A DNA stretch of 64,000 nucleotides, taken from the NCBI GenBank assembly GCA_964057225.1, contig OZ059895.1, forward strand, positions 4,774,001 through 4,838,000, given 5' to 3'. Positions 1 through 13,347 of the stretch are shown piece by piece. The notes beneath the pieces are model-generated. The model had not been told where the DNA came from and made no database searches. It saw only the letters and a list, made by a program, of their open reading frames with translations. Position numbers and translations under genes: made by a program. How positions within the stretch are numbered: position 1 is the first letter of the stretch; every line of letters starts with the position of its first letter. The DNA is from Auanema rhodensis. Taxonomy: Eukaryota > Nematoda > Chromadorea > Rhabditida > Rhabditidae.

Positions 1-351
1 TCGAATGCACTTTACTACATTGAGAAACGCTTAATACAAAAATTAGTTATTATCGTTTGAAAAATGATGCATTAGTGTATGTTGAGTTTCCATGTACACT
101 CAACATTGCTTCCAAAAACATTTTGACAAAAATTTTTTCGAAAAATTTCAAAATAATTTAGCAAAAAGTGGATGTTTTTAGATTCTTTTTTTTAAGGCAA
201 AAATGATGGACAATGTTATTCAACGAAAAAATTAATTCTTCAGGGTGAAAATCGAGGATATAAGTGTGAACATATATCAGTTGATATCTCGGTGCATTTT
301 TAAGCTAGCGCAAATCTGATAACACAGATCGACGCAGCTTAAAAATCCGCA
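1..351 (+). repeat. Unit type F (CTTTACTACAT, GTTATTATC)
   Basis: T12 (CACTTTACTACATTG), T51 (TTATTATCG), G170, eight-T run, CAAAAATGATGG and A272 (GAACATATATC). Near-identical copies start at 8078 and 10184. Each is followed by a type G unit. T51 is found only in these three. 12993 shares CTTTACTACAT but not T51. Confidence 0.88.
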
Positions 352-702
352 TCGAATGCACTATACTACATCGAGAAACGCTTAATACAAAAATTAGTTA
401 TGATCGTTTGAAAAATGATGCATTAGTGTATGTTGAGTTTCCATGTACACTCAACATTGCTTCGAAAAACATTTTGACAAAAATTTTTTCGAAAAATTTC
501 AAAATAATTTAGCGAAAAGTAGATGTATTTAGATTCCTTTTTCTAAGGCAAAGATGATGGACAATGTTATTCAACGAAAAAATTAATTCTTCAGGGTGAA
601 AATCGAGGATATAAGTGTGAACTTATATCAGTTGATATCTCGGTGCATTTTCAAGCTAGCGCAAATCTGATAACACAGATCGACGCAGCTTAAAAATCCG
701 CA
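352..702 (+). repeat. Unit type G (AGCGAAAAG, GTATTTAGATT)
   Basis: G163 (TTAGCGAAAAG) and A177 (GATGTATTTAG) with CTACATCGAG (C21) and G113. Copies start at 352, 6323, 8429 and 10535; the last three share an extra change (GATTCCATTTTC). Spacing 6323 to 8429 to 10535 is exactly 2106 bp, six units. G follows F except at 6323, where F is missing and the preceding unit is a recombinant (5972-6322). Confidence 0.88.
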
Positions 703-3700
703 TCGAATGCACTATACTTCATTGAGAAACGCTTAATACAAAAATTAGTTATGATCGTTTGAAAAATGATGCATTAGTGTATGTTGAGTTTCCATGTACA
801 CTCAACATTGCTTCGAAAAACATTTTGACAAAAATTTTTTCGAAAAATTTCAAAATAATTTAGCAAAAAGTGGATGTTTTTAGATTCTTTTTTTTAAGGC
901 AAAGATGATGGACAATGTTATTCAACGAACAAATTAATTCTTCAGGGTGAAAATCGAGGATATAAGTGTGAACTTATATCAGTTGATATCTCGGTGCATT
1001 TTCAAGCTAGCGCAAATCTGATAACACAGATCGACGCAGCTTAAAAATTCGCATCGAATGCACTATACTTCATTGAGAAACGCTTAATACAAAAATTAGT
1101 TATGATCGTTTGAAAAATGATGCATTAGTGTATGTTGAGTTTCCATGTACACTCAACATTGCTTCGAAAAACATTTTGACAAAAATTTTTTCGAAAAATT
1201 TCAAAATAATTTAGCAAAAAGTAGATGTTTTTAGATTCCTTTTTCTAAGGCAAAGACGATGGACAATGTTATTCAACGAAAAAATTAATTCTTCAGGGTG
1301 AAAATCGAGGATATAAGTGTGAACTTATATCAGTTGATATCTCGGTGCATTTTTAAGCTAACGCAAATCTGATAACACAGATCGACGCAGCTTAAAAATC
1401 CGCATCGAATGCACTATACTACATCGAGAAACGCTTAATACAAAAATTAGTTATGATCGTTTGAAAAATGATGCATTAGTGTATGTTGAGTTTCCATGTA
1501 CACTCAACATTGCTTCGAAAAACATTTTGACAAAAATTTTTTCGAAAAATTTCAAAATAATTTAGCAAAAAGTAGATGTTTTTAGATTCCTTTTTCTAAG
1601 GCAAAAATGATGGACAATGTTATTCAACGAAAAAATTAATTCTTCAGGGTGAAAATCGAGGATATAAGTGTGAACATATATCAGTTGATATCTCGGTGCA
1701 TTTTCAAGCTAGCGCAAATCTGATAACACAGATCGACGCAGCTTAAAAATCCGCATCGAATGCACTATACTTCATTGAGAAACGCTTAATACAAAAATTA
1801 GTTATGATCGTTTGAAAAATGATGCATTAGTGTATGTTGAGTTTCCATGTACACTCAACATTGCTTCCAAAAACATTTTGACAAAAATTTTTTCGAAAAA
1901 TTTCAAAATAATTTAGCAAAAAGTGGATGTTTTTAGATTCTTTTTTTTAAGGCAAAGACGATGGACAATGTTATTCAACGAAAAAATTAATTCTTCAGGG
2001 TGAAAATCGAGGATATAAGTGTGAACTTATATCAGTTGATATCTCGGTGCATTTTTAAGCTAGCGCAAATCTGATAACACAGATCGACGTAGCTTAAAAA
2101 TCCGCATCGAATGCACTATACTTCATTGAGAAACGCTTAATACAAAAATTAGTTATGGTCGTTTGAAAAATGATGCATTAGTGTATGTTGAGTTTCCATG
2201 TACACTCAACATTGCTTCGAAAAACATTTTGACAAAAATTTTTTCGAAAAATTTCAAAATAATTTAGCAAAAAGTAGATGTTTTTAGATTCCTTTTTTCA
2301 AGGCAAAGACGATGGACAATGTTATTCAACGAAAAAATTAATTCTTCAGGGTGAAAATCGAGGATATAAGTGTGAACTTATATCAGTTGATATCTCGGTG
2401 CATTTTTAAGCTAGCGCAAATCTGATAACACAGATCGACGCAGCTTAAAAATCCGCATCGAATGCACTATACTTCATTGAGAAACGCTTAATACAAAAAT
2501 TAGTTATGATCGTTTGAAAAATGATGCATTAGTGTATGTTGAGTTTCCATGTACACTCAACATTGCTTCCAAAAACATTTTGACAAAAATTTTTTCGAAA
2601 AATTTCAAAATAATTTAGCAAAAAGTAGATGTTTTTAGATTCCTTTTTTCAAGGCAAAGACGATGGACAATGTTATTCAACGAAAAAATTAATTCTTCAG
2701 GGTGAAAATCGAGGATATAAGTGTGAACTTATATCAGTTGATATCTCGGTGCATTTTCATTCAAGCTAGCGCAAATCTGATAACACAGATCGACGCAGCT
2801 TAAAAATCCGCATCGAATGCACTATACTTCATTGAGAAACGCTTAATACAAAAATTAGTTATGATCGTTTGAAAAATGATGCATTAGTGTATGTTGAGTT
2901 TCCATGTACACTCAACATTGCTTCCAAAAACATTTTGACAAAAATTTTTTCGAAAAATTTCAAAATAATTTAGCAAAAAGTAGATGTTGTTAGATTCCTT
3001 TTTTCAAGGCAAAGACGATGGACAATGTTATTCAACGAAAAAATTAATTCTTCAGGGTGAAAATCGAGGATATAAGTGTGAACTTATATCAGTTGATATC
3101 TCGGTGCGTTTTCAAGCTAGCGCAAATCTGATAACACAGATCGACGCAGCTTAAAAATCCGCATCGAATGCACTATACTTCATTGAGAAACGCTTAATAC
3201 AAAAATTAGTTATGATCGTTTGAAAAATGATGCATTAGTGTATGTTGAGTTTCCATGTACACTCAACATTGCTTCGAAAAACATTTTGACAAAAATTTTT
3301 TCGAAAAATTTCAAAATAATTTAGCAAAAAGTAGATGTTTTTAGATTCCTTTTTCTAAGGCAAAAATGATGGACAATGTTATTCAACGAAAAAATTAATT
3401 CTTCAGGGTGAAAATCGAGGATATAAGTGTGAACATATATCAGTTGATATCTCGGTGCATTTTTAAGCTAACGCAAATCTGATAACACAGATCGACGCAG
3501 CTTAAAAATCCGCATCGAATGCACTATACTACATCGAGAAACGCTTAATACAAAAATTAGTTATGATCGTTTGAAAAATGATGCATTAGTGTATGTTGAG
3601 TTTCCATGTACACTCAACATTGCTTCCAAAAACATTTTGACAAAAATTTTTTCGAAAAATTTCAAAATAATTTAGCAAAAAGTAGATGTTTTTAGATTCC

Positions 3701-3865
3701 TTTTTTTAAGGCAAAAATGATGGACAATGTTATTAAACGAAAAAATTAATTCTTCAGGGTGAAAATCGAGGATATAAGTGTGAACTTATATCAGTTGATA
3801 TCTCGGTGCATTTTCAAGCTAGCGCAAATCTGATAACACAGATCGACGCAGCTTAAAAATCCGCA

Positions 3866-4918
3866 TCGAATGCACTATACTTCATTGAGAAACGCTTAAT
3901 ACAAAAATTAGTTATGATCGTTTGAAAAATGATGCATTAGTGTATGTTGAGTTTCCATGTACACTCAACATTGCTTCCAAAAACATTTTGACAAAACTTT
4001 TTTCGAAAAATTTCAAAATAATTTAGCAAAAAGTAGATGTTTTTAGATTCCTTTTTTTAAGGCAAAAATGATGGACAATGTTATTAAACGAAAAAATTAA
4101 TTCTTCAGGGTGAAAATCGAGGATATAAGTGTGAACTTATATCAGTTGATATCTCGGTGCATTTTTAAGCTAGCGCAAATCTGATAACACAGATCGACGC
4201 AGCTTAAAAATCCGCATCGAATGCACTATACTTCATTGAGAAACGCTTAATACAAAAATTAGTTATGATCGTTTGAAAAATGATGCATTAGTGTATGTTG
4301 AGTTTCCATGTACACTCAACATTGCTTCCAAAAACATTTTGACAAAAATTTTTTCGAAAAATTTCAAAATAATTTAGCAAAAAGTAGATGTTTTTAGATT
4401 TCTTTTTTTAAGGCAAAAATGATGGACAATGTTATTAAACGAAAAAATTAATTCTTCAGGGTGAAAATCGAGGATATAAGTGTGAACTTATATCAGTTGA
4501 TATCTCGGTGCATTTTCAAGCTAGCGCAAATCTGATAACACAGATCGACGCAGCTTAAAAATCCGCATCGAATGCACTATACTTCATTGAGAAACGCTTA
4601 ATACAAAAATTAGTTATGATCGTTTGAAAAATGATGCATTAGTGTATGTTGAGTTTCCATGTACACTCAACATTGCTTCCAAAAACATTTTGACAAAAAT
4701 TTTTTCGAAAAATTTCAAAATAATTTAGCAAAAAGTAGATGTTTTTAGATTCCTTTTTTTAAGGCAAAAATGATGGACAATGTTATTAAACGAAAAAATT
4801 AATTCTTCAGGGTGAAAATCGAGGATATAAGTGTGAACTTATATCAGTTGATATCTCGGTGCATTTTCAAGCTAGCGCAAATCTGATAACACAGATCGAC
4901 GCAGCTTAAAAATCCGCA
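3866..4918 (+). repeat. D-type trimer, copy 1 (1053 bp)
   Basis: Three D units in fixed order: first with ACAAAACTTTTTTCG (C131, a change of AAAAATTTT to AAAACTTTT) and T301; second with GATTTCTTTTT (T185) and C301; third with GATTCC and C301. Copies at 4919-5971 and 6674-7726 are in the same order with no difference I can see in the markers. Confidence 0.9.
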
Positions 4919-6673
4919 TCGAATGCACTATACTTCATTGAGAAACGCTTAATACAAAAATTAGTTATGATCGTTTGAAAAATGATGCATTAGTGTATGT
5001 TGAGTTTCCATGTACACTCAACATTGCTTCCAAAAACATTTTGACAAAACTTTTTTCGAAAAATTTCAAAATAATTTAGCAAAAAGTAGATGTTTTTAGA
5101 TTCCTTTTTTTAAGGCAAAAATGATGGACAATGTTATTAAACGAAAAAATTAATTCTTCAGGGTGAAAATCGAGGATATAAGTGTGAACTTATATCAGTT
5201 GATATCTCGGTGCATTTTTAAGCTAGCGCAAATCTGATAACACAGATCGACGCAGCTTAAAAATCCGCATCGAATGCACTATACTTCATTGAGAAACGCT
5301 TAATACAAAAATTAGTTATGATCGTTTGAAAAATGATGCATTAGTGTATGTTGAGTTTCCATGTACACTCAACATTGCTTCCAAAAACATTTTGACAAAA
5401 ATTTTTTCGAAAAATTTCAAAATAATTTAGCAAAAAGTAGATGTTTTTAGATTTCTTTTTTTAAGGCAAAAATGATGGACAATGTTATTAAACGAAAAAA
5501 TTAATTCTTCAGGGTGAAAATCGAGGATATAAGTGTGAACTTATATCAGTTGATATCTCGGTGCATTTTCAAGCTAGCGCAAATCTGATAACACAGATCG
5601 ACGCAGCTTAAAAATCCGCATCGAATGCACTATACTTCATTGAGAAACGCTTAATACAAAAATTAGTTATGATCGTTTGAAAAATGATGCATTAGTGTAT
5701 GTTGAGTTTCCATGTACACTCAACATTGCTTCCAAAAACATTTTGACAAAAATTTTTTCGAAAAATTTCAAAATAATTTAGCAAAAAGTAGATGTTTTTA
5801 GATTCCTTTTTTTAAGGCAAAAATGATGGACAATGTTATTAAACGAAAAAATTAATTCTTCAGGGTGAAAATCGAGGATATAAGTGTGAACTTATATCAG
5901 TTGATATCTCGGTGCATTTTCAAGCTAGCGCAAATCTGATAACACAGATCGACGCAGCTTAAAAATCCGCATCGAATGCACTATACTTCATTGAGAAACG
6001 CTTAATATGAAAATTAGTTATGATCGTTTGAAAAATGATGCATTAGTGTATGTTGAGTTTCCATGTACACTCAACATTGCTTCCAAAAACATTTTGACAA
6101 AAATTTTTTCGAAAAATTTCAGAATAATTTAGCAAAAAGTAGATGTTTTTAGATTCTTTTTTTCAAGGCAAAGACGATGGACAATGTTATTCAACGAAAA
6201 AATTAATTCTTCAGGGTGAAAATCGAGGATATAAGTGTGAACATATATCAGTTGATATCTCGGTGCATTTTTAAGCTAGCGCAAATCTGATAACACAGAT
6301 CGACGCAGCTTAAAAATCCGCATCGAATGCACTATACTACATCGAGAAACGCTTAATACAAAAATTAGTTATGATCGTTTGAAAAATGATGCATTAGTGT
6401 ATGTTGAGTTTCCATGTACACTCAACATTGCTTCGAAAAACATTTTGACAAAAATTTTTTCGAAAAATTTCAAAATAATTTAGCGAAAAGTAGATGTATT
6501 TAGATTCCATTTTCTAAGGCAAAAATGATGGACAATGTTATTCAACGAAAAAATTAATTCTTCAGGGTGAAAATCGAGGATATAAGTGTGAACTTATATC
6601 AGTTGATATCTCGGTGCATTTTCAAGCTAGCGCAAATCTGGTAACACAGATCGACGCAGCTTAAAAATCCGCA
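4919..6673 (+). repeat. Pentamer higher-order repeat (1755 bp)
   Basis: D trimer (4919, 5270, 5621), then a unit with TTAATATGAAAATT (5972), then G (6323). It equals the following hexamer minus F. The missing F is explained by the recombinant unit at 5972. Confidence 0.88.
5972..6322 (+). repeat. Recombinant unit: TATGAAAATT type 5' part, F type 3' part
   Basis: The first ~205 positions match 7727 and 9482 (TTAATATGAAAATT, TTTCAGAATAA, CTTTTTTTCAAGG, GACG), but position 272 is A (GAACATATATC) with T301, as in F. The next unit is G, which normally follows F. An exchange between the two types within positions ~206-271 would give this unit and delete one unit of spacing, as seen. Confidence 0.8.
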
Positions 6674-8779
6674 TCGAATGCACTATACTTCATTGAGAAA
6701 CGCTTAATACAAAAATTAGTTATGATCGTTTGAAAAATGATGCATTAGTGTATGTTGAGTTTCCATGTACACTCAACATTGCTTCCAAAAACATTTTGAC
6801 AAAACTTTTTTCGAAAAATTTCAAAATAATTTAGCAAAAAGTAGATGTTTTTAGATTCCTTTTTTTAAGGCAAAAATGATGGACAATGTTATTAAACGAA
6901 AAAATTAATTCTTCAGGGTGAAAATCGAGGATATAAGTGTGAACTTATATCAGTTGATATCTCGGTGCATTTTTAAGCTAGCGCAAATCTGATAACACAG
7001 ATCGACGCAGCTTAAAAATCCGCATCGAATGCACTATACTTCATTGAGAAACGCTTAATACAAAAATTAGTTATGATCGTTTGAAAAATGATGCATTAGT
7101 GTATGTTGAGTTTCCATGTACACTCAACATTGCTTCCAAAAACATTTTGACAAAAATTTTTTCGAAAAATTTCAAAATAATTTAGCAAAAAGTAGATGTT
7201 TTTAGATTTCTTTTTTTAAGGCAAAAATGATGGACAATGTTATTAAACGAAAAAATTAATTCTTCAGGGTGAAAATCGAGGATATAAGTGTGAACTTATA
7301 TCAGTTGATATCTCGGTGCATTTTCAAGCTAGCGCAAATCTGATAACACAGATCGACGCAGCTTAAAAATCCGCATCGAATGCACTATACTTCATTGAGA
7401 AACGCTTAATACAAAAATTAGTTATGATCGTTTGAAAAATGATGCATTAGTGTATGTTGAGTTTCCATGTACACTCAACATTGCTTCCAAAAACATTTTG
7501 ACAAAAATTTTTTCGAAAAATTTCAAAATAATTTAGCAAAAAGTAGATGTTTTTAGATTCCTTTTTTTAAGGCAAAAATGATGGACAATGTTATTAAACG
7601 AAAAAATTAATTCTTCAGGGTGAAAATCGAGGATATAAGTGTGAACTTATATCAGTTGATATCTCGGTGCATTTTCAAGCTAGCGCAAATCTGATAACAC
7701 AGATCGACGCAGCTTAAAAATCCGCATCGAATGCACTATACTTCATTGAGAAACGCTTAATATGAAAATTAGTTATGATCGTTTGAAAAATGATGCATTA
7801 GTGTATGTTGAGTTTCCATGTACACTCAACATTGCTTCCAAAAACATTTTGACAAAAATTTTTTCGAAAAATTTCAGAATAATTTAGCAAAAAGTAGATG
7901 TTTTTAGATTCTTTTTTTCAAGGCAAAGACGATGGACAATGTTATTCAACGAAAAAATTAATTCTTCAGGGTGAAAATCGAGGATATAAGTGTGAACTTA
8001 TATCAGTTGATATCTCGGTGCATTTTTAAGCTAGCGCAAATCTGATAACACAGATCGACGCAGCTTAAAAATCCGCATCGAATGCACTTTACTACATTGA
8101 GAAACGCTTAATACAAAAATTAGTTATTATCGTTTGAAAAATGATGCATTAGTGTATGTTGAGTTTCCATGTACACTCAACATTGCTTCCAAAAACATTT
8201 TGACAAAAATTTTTTCGAAAAATTTCAAAATAATTTAGCAAAAAGTGGATGTTTTTAGATTCTTTTTTTTAAGGCAAAAATGATGGACAATGTTATTCAA
8301 CGAAAAAATTAATTCTTCAGGGTGAAAATCGAGGATATAAGTGTGAACATATATCAGTTGATATCTCGGTGCATTTTTAAGCTAGCGCAAATCTGATAAC
8401 ACAGATCGACGCAGCTTAAAAATCCGCATCGAATGCACTATACTACATCGAGAAACGCTTAATACAAAAATTAGTTATGATCGTTTGAAAAATGATGCAT
8501 TAGTGTATGTTGAGTTTCCATGTACACTCAACATTGCTTCGAAAAACATTTTGACAAAAATTTTTTCGAAAAATTTCAAAATAATTTAGCGAAAAGTAGA
8601 TGTATTTAGATTCCATTTTCTAAGGCAAAAATGATGGACAATGTTATTCAACGAAAAAATTAATTCTTCAGGGTGAAAATCGAGGATATAAGTGTGAACT
8701 TATATCAGTTGATATCTCGGTGCATTTTCAAGCTAGCGCAAATCTGATAACACAGATCGACGCAGCTTAAAAATCCGCA
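6674..8779 (+). repeat. Hexamer higher-order repeat (2106 bp)
   Basis: D trimer (6674, 7025, 7376), TTAATATGAAAATT unit (7727), F (8078), G (8429). This is the most complete version of the block I pattern. Confidence 0.88.
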
Positions 8780-10885
8780 TCGAATGCACTATACTTCATT
8801 GAGAAACGCTTAATACAAAAATTAGTTATGATCGTTTGAAAAATGATGCATTAGTGTATGTTGAGTTTCCATGTACACTCAACATTGCTTCCAAAAACAT
8901 TTTGACAAAAATTTTTTCGAAAAATTTCAAAATAATTTAGCAAAAAGTAGATGTTTTTAGATTCCTTTTTTTAAGGCAAAAATGATGGACAATGTTATTA
9001 AACGAAAAAATTAATTCTTCAGGGTGAAAATCGAGGATATAAGTGTGAACTTATATCAGTTGATATCTCGGTGCATTTTCAAGCTAGCGCAAATCTGATA
9101 ACACAGATCGACGCAGCTTAAAAATCCGCATCGAATGCACTATACTTCATTGAGAAACGCTTAATACAAAAATTAGTTATGATCGTTTGAAAAATGATGC
9201 ATTAGTGTATGTTGAGTTTCCATGTACACTCAACATTGCTTCCAAAAACATTTTGACAAAAATTTTTTCGAAAAATTTCAAAATAATTTAGCAAAAAGTA
9301 GATGTTTTTAGATTCCTTTTTTTAAGGCAAAAATGATGGACAATGTTATTAAACGAAAAAATTAATTCTTCAGGGTGAAAATCGAGGATATAAGTGTGAA
9401 CTTATATCAGTTGATATCTCGGTGCATTTTCAAGCTAGCGCAAATCTGATAACACAGATCGACGCAGCTTAAAAATCCGCATCGAATGCACTATACTTCA
9501 TTGAGAAACGCTTAATATGAAAATTAGTTATGATCGTTTGAAAAATGATGCATTAGTGTATGTTGAGTTTCCATGTACACTCAACATTGCTTCCAAAAAC
9601 ATTTTGACAAAAATTTTTTCGAAAAATTTCAGAATAATTTAGCAAAAAGTAGATGTTTTTAGATTCTTTTTTTCAAGGCAAAGACGATGGACAATGTTAT
9701 TCAACGAAAAAATTAATTCTTCAGGGTGAAAATCGAGGATATAAGTGTGAACTTATATCAGTTGATATCTCGGTGCATTTTCAAGCTAGCGCAAATCTGA
9801 TAACACAGATCGACGCAGCTTAAAAATCCGCATCGAATGCACTATACTTCATTGAGAAACGCTTAATACAAAAATTAGTTATGATCGTTTGAAAAATGAT
9901 GCATTAGTGTATGTTGAGTTTCCATGTACACTCAACATTGCTTCCAAAAACATTTTGACAAAAATTTTTTCGAAAAATTTCAAAATAATTTAGCAAAAAG
10001 TAGATGTTTTTAGATTCTTTTTTTCAAGGCAAAGACGATGGACAATGTTATTCAACGAAAAAATTAATTCTTCAGGGTGAAAATCGAGGATATAAGTGTG
10101 AACTTATATCAGTTGATATCTCGGTGCATTTTTAAGCTAGCGCAAATCTGATAACACAGATCGACGCAGCTTAAAAATCCGCATCGAATGCACTTTACTA
10201 CATTGAGAAACGCTTAATACAAAAATTAGTTATTATCGTTTGAAAAATGATGCATTAGTGTATGTTGAGTTTCCATGTACACTCAACATTGCTTCCAAAA
10301 ACATTTTGACAAAAATTTTTTCGAAAAATTTCAAAATAATTTAGCAAAAAGTGGATGTTTTTAGATTCTTTTTTTTAAGGCAAAAATGATGGACAATGTT
10401 ATTCAACGAAAAAATTAATTCTTCAGGGTGAAAATCGAGGATATAAGTGTGAACATATATCAGTTGATATCTCGGTGCATTTTTAAGCTAGCGCAAATCT
10501 GATAACACAGATCGACGCAGCTTAAAAATCCGCATCGAATGCACTATACTACATCGAGAAACGCTTAATACAAAAATTAGTTATGATCGTTTGAAAAATG
10601 ATGCATTAGTGTATGTTGAGTTTCCATGTACACTCAACATTGCTTCGAAAAACATTTTGACAAAAATTTTTTCGAAAAATTTCAAAATAATTTAGCGAAA
10701 AGTAGATGTATTTAGATTCCATTTTCTAAGGCAAAGATGATGGACAATGTTATTCAACGAAAAAATTAATTCTTCAGGGTGAAAATCGAGGATATAAGTG
10801 TGAACTTATATCAGTTGATATCTCGGTGCATTTTCAAGCTAGCGCAAATCTGATAACACAGATCGACGCAGCTTAAAAATCCGCA
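8780..10885 (+). repeat. Hexamer higher-order repeat, variant (2106 bp)
   Basis: Two D units (8780, 9131), TTAATATGAAAATT unit (9482), a unit sharing its TCAAGG/GACG region but with normal TTAATACAAAAATT (9833), F (10184), G (10535). Relative to the previous hexamer one D is lost and one unit is gained. The TATGAAAATT mark recurs at 5972, 7727 and 9482, exactly 1755 bp apart each time. Confidence 0.85.
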
Positions 10886-13347
10886 TCGAATGCACTATAC
10901 TTCATTGAGAAACGCTTAATACAAAAATTAGTTATGATCGTTTGAAAAATGATGCATTAGTGTATGTTGAGTTTCCATGTACACTCAACATTGCTTCGAA
11001 AAACATTTTGACAAAAATTTTTTCGAAAAATTTCAAAATAATTTAGCAAAAAGTGGATGTTTTTAGATTCTTTTTTTTAAGGCAAAGATGATGGACAATG
11101 TTATTCAACGAAAAAATTAATTCTTCAGGGTGAAAATCGAGGATATAAGTGTGAACTTATATCAGTTGATATCTCGGTGCATTTTCAAGCTAGCGCAAAT
11201 CTGATAACACAGATCGACGCAGCTTAAAAATCCGCATCGAATGCACTATACTTCATTGAGAAACGCTTAATACAAAAATTAGTTATGATCGTTTGAAAAA
11301 TGATGCATTAGTGTATGTTGAGTTTCCATGTACACTCAACATTGCTTCGAAAAACATTTTGACAAAAATTTTTTCGAAAAATTTCAAAATAATTTAGCAA
11401 AAAGTAGATGTTTTTAGATTCCTTTTTCTAAGGCAAAAATGATGGACAATGTTATTCAACGAAAAAATTAATTCTTCAGGGTGAAAATCGAGGATATAAG
11501 TGTGAACATATATCAGTTGATATCTCGGTGCATTTTTATAGCTAACGCAAATCTGATAACACAGATCGACGCAGCTTAAAAATCCGCATCGAATGCACTA
11601 TACTACATCGAGAAACGCTTAATACAAAAATTAGTTATGATCGTTTGAAAAATGATGCATTAGTGTATGTTGAGTTTCCATGTACACTCAACATTGCTTC
11701 GAAAAACATTTTGACAAAAATTTTTTCGAAAAATTTCAAAATAATTTAGCAAAAAGTGGATGTTTTTAGATTCTTTTTTTTAAGGCAAAGACGATGGACA
11801 ATGTTATTCAACGAAAAAATTAATTCTTCAGGGTGAAAATCGAGGATATAAGTGTGAACTTATATCAGTTGATATCTCGGTGCATTTTTAAGCTAACGCA
11901 AATCTGATAACACAGATCGACGCAGCTTAAAAATCCGCATCGAATGCACTATACTACATCGAGAAACGCTTAATACAAAAATTAGTTATGATCGTTTGAA
12001 AAATGATGCATTAGTGTATGTTGAGTTTCCATGTACACTCAACATTGCTTCGAAAAACATTTTGACAAAAATTTTTTCGAAAAATTTCAAAATAATTTAG
12101 CAAAAAGTAGATGTTTTTAGATTCCTTTTTCTAAGGCAAAAATGATGGACAATGTTATTCAACGAAAAAATTAATTCTTCAGGGTGAAAATCGAGGATAT
12201 AAGTGTGAACATATATCAGTTGATATCTCGGTGCATTTTTAAGCTAGCGCAAATCTGATAACACAGATCGACGCAGCTTAAAAATCCGCATCGAATGCAC
12301 TATACTACATCGAGAAACGCTTAATACAAAAATTAGTTATGATCGTTTGAAAAATGATGCATTAGTGTATGTTGAGTTTCCATGTACACTCAACATTGCT
12401 TCCAAAAACATTTTGACAAAAATTTTTTCGAAAAATTTCAAAATAATTTAGCAAAAAGTGGATGTTTTTAGATTCTTTTTTTTAAGGCAAAGACGATGGA
12501 CAATGTTATTCAACGAAAAAATTAATTCTTCAGGGTGAAAATCGAGGATATAAGTGTGAACTTATATCAGTTGATATCTCGGTGCATTTTTAAGCTAGCG
12601 CAAATCTGATAACACAGATCGACGTAGCTTAAAAATCCGCATCGAATGCACTATACTTCATTGAGAAACGCTTAATACAAAAATTAGTTATGATCGTTTG
12701 AAAAATGATGCATTAGTGTATGTTGAGTTTCCATGTACACTCAACATTGCTTCGAAAAACATTTTGACAAAAATTTTTTCGAAAAATTTCAAAATAATTT
12801 AGCAAAAAGTAGATGTTTTTAGATTCCTTTTTCTAAGGCAAAGATGATGGACAATGTTATTCAACGAAAAAATCAATTCTTCAGGGTGAAAATCGAGGAT
12901 ATAAGTGTGAACTTATATCAGTTGATATCTCGGTGAATTTTTAAGCTAGCGCAAATCTGATAACACAGATCGACGCAGCTTAAAAATCCGCATCGAATGC
13001 ACTTTACTACATTGAGAAACGCTTAATACAAAAATTAGTTATGATCGTTTGAAAAATGATGCATTAGTGTATGTTGAGTTTCCATGTACACTCAACATTG
13101 CTTCCAAAAACATTTTGACAAAAATTTTTTCGAAAAATTTCAAAATAATTTAGCAAAAAGTAGATGTTTTTAGATTCCTTTTTTCAAGGCAAAGACGATG
13201 GACAATGTTATTCAACGAAAAAATTAATTCTTCAGGGTGAAAATCGAGGATATAAGTGTGAACTTATATCAGTTGATATCTCGGTGCATTTTCATTCAAG
13301 CTAGCGCAAATCTGATAACACAGATCGACGCAGCTTAAAAATCCGCA
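10184..13347 (+). repeat. Eight-unit segment, copy 2, with one extra unit
   Basis: Units 10184 (F), 10535 (G), 10886 (GTGG), 11237 (GCTAACG, 352 bp), 11589 (GTGG, GCTAACG), 11940 (A272), 12291 (T335), 12642, 12993 (355 bp). Compared with 1-2812 there is one additional unit in the middle, most simply 11589, which resembles a cross between its neighbours. Offset is 10183 bp at the start and 10535 bp at the end, a difference of 352. Confidence 0.78.
11237..11588 (+). repeat. 352-bp unit with one-base insertion
   Basis: GCATTTTTATAGCTAACG replaces GCATTTTTAAGCTAACG: one T added inside the left arm of the inverted repeat at 296-346. The only 352-bp unit in the window. Confidence 0.9.

Larger units (their letters stand above)
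1..2812 (+). repeat. Eight-unit segment, copy 1 (paired with 10184-13347)
   Basis: Order is F, G, GTGG unit, B-like with GCTAACG, CTACATCG unit with A272, GTGG unit with T335 (GACGTAGC), B-like, 355-bp unit. The same order appears at 10184-13347 with one extra unit. T335 is seen only at the sixth unit here (1756) and its counterpart (12291), strong evidence that the two segments are duplicates rather than chance similarity. Confidence 0.8.
1..12992 (+). repeat. Block I of the array (37 units)
   Basis: Defined by units with A272 (GAACATATATC), by the CTTTACTACAT and GTATTTAGATT forms, by runs of type D, and by T233 in every unit until the last (12642). Unit lengths are 351 except 2458 (355) and 11237 (352). 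Contains trimer, pentamer and hexamer higher-order repeats at 3866-10885 and two related copies of an eight-unit segment at its ends (1-2812 and 10184-13347). Confidence 0.85.
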
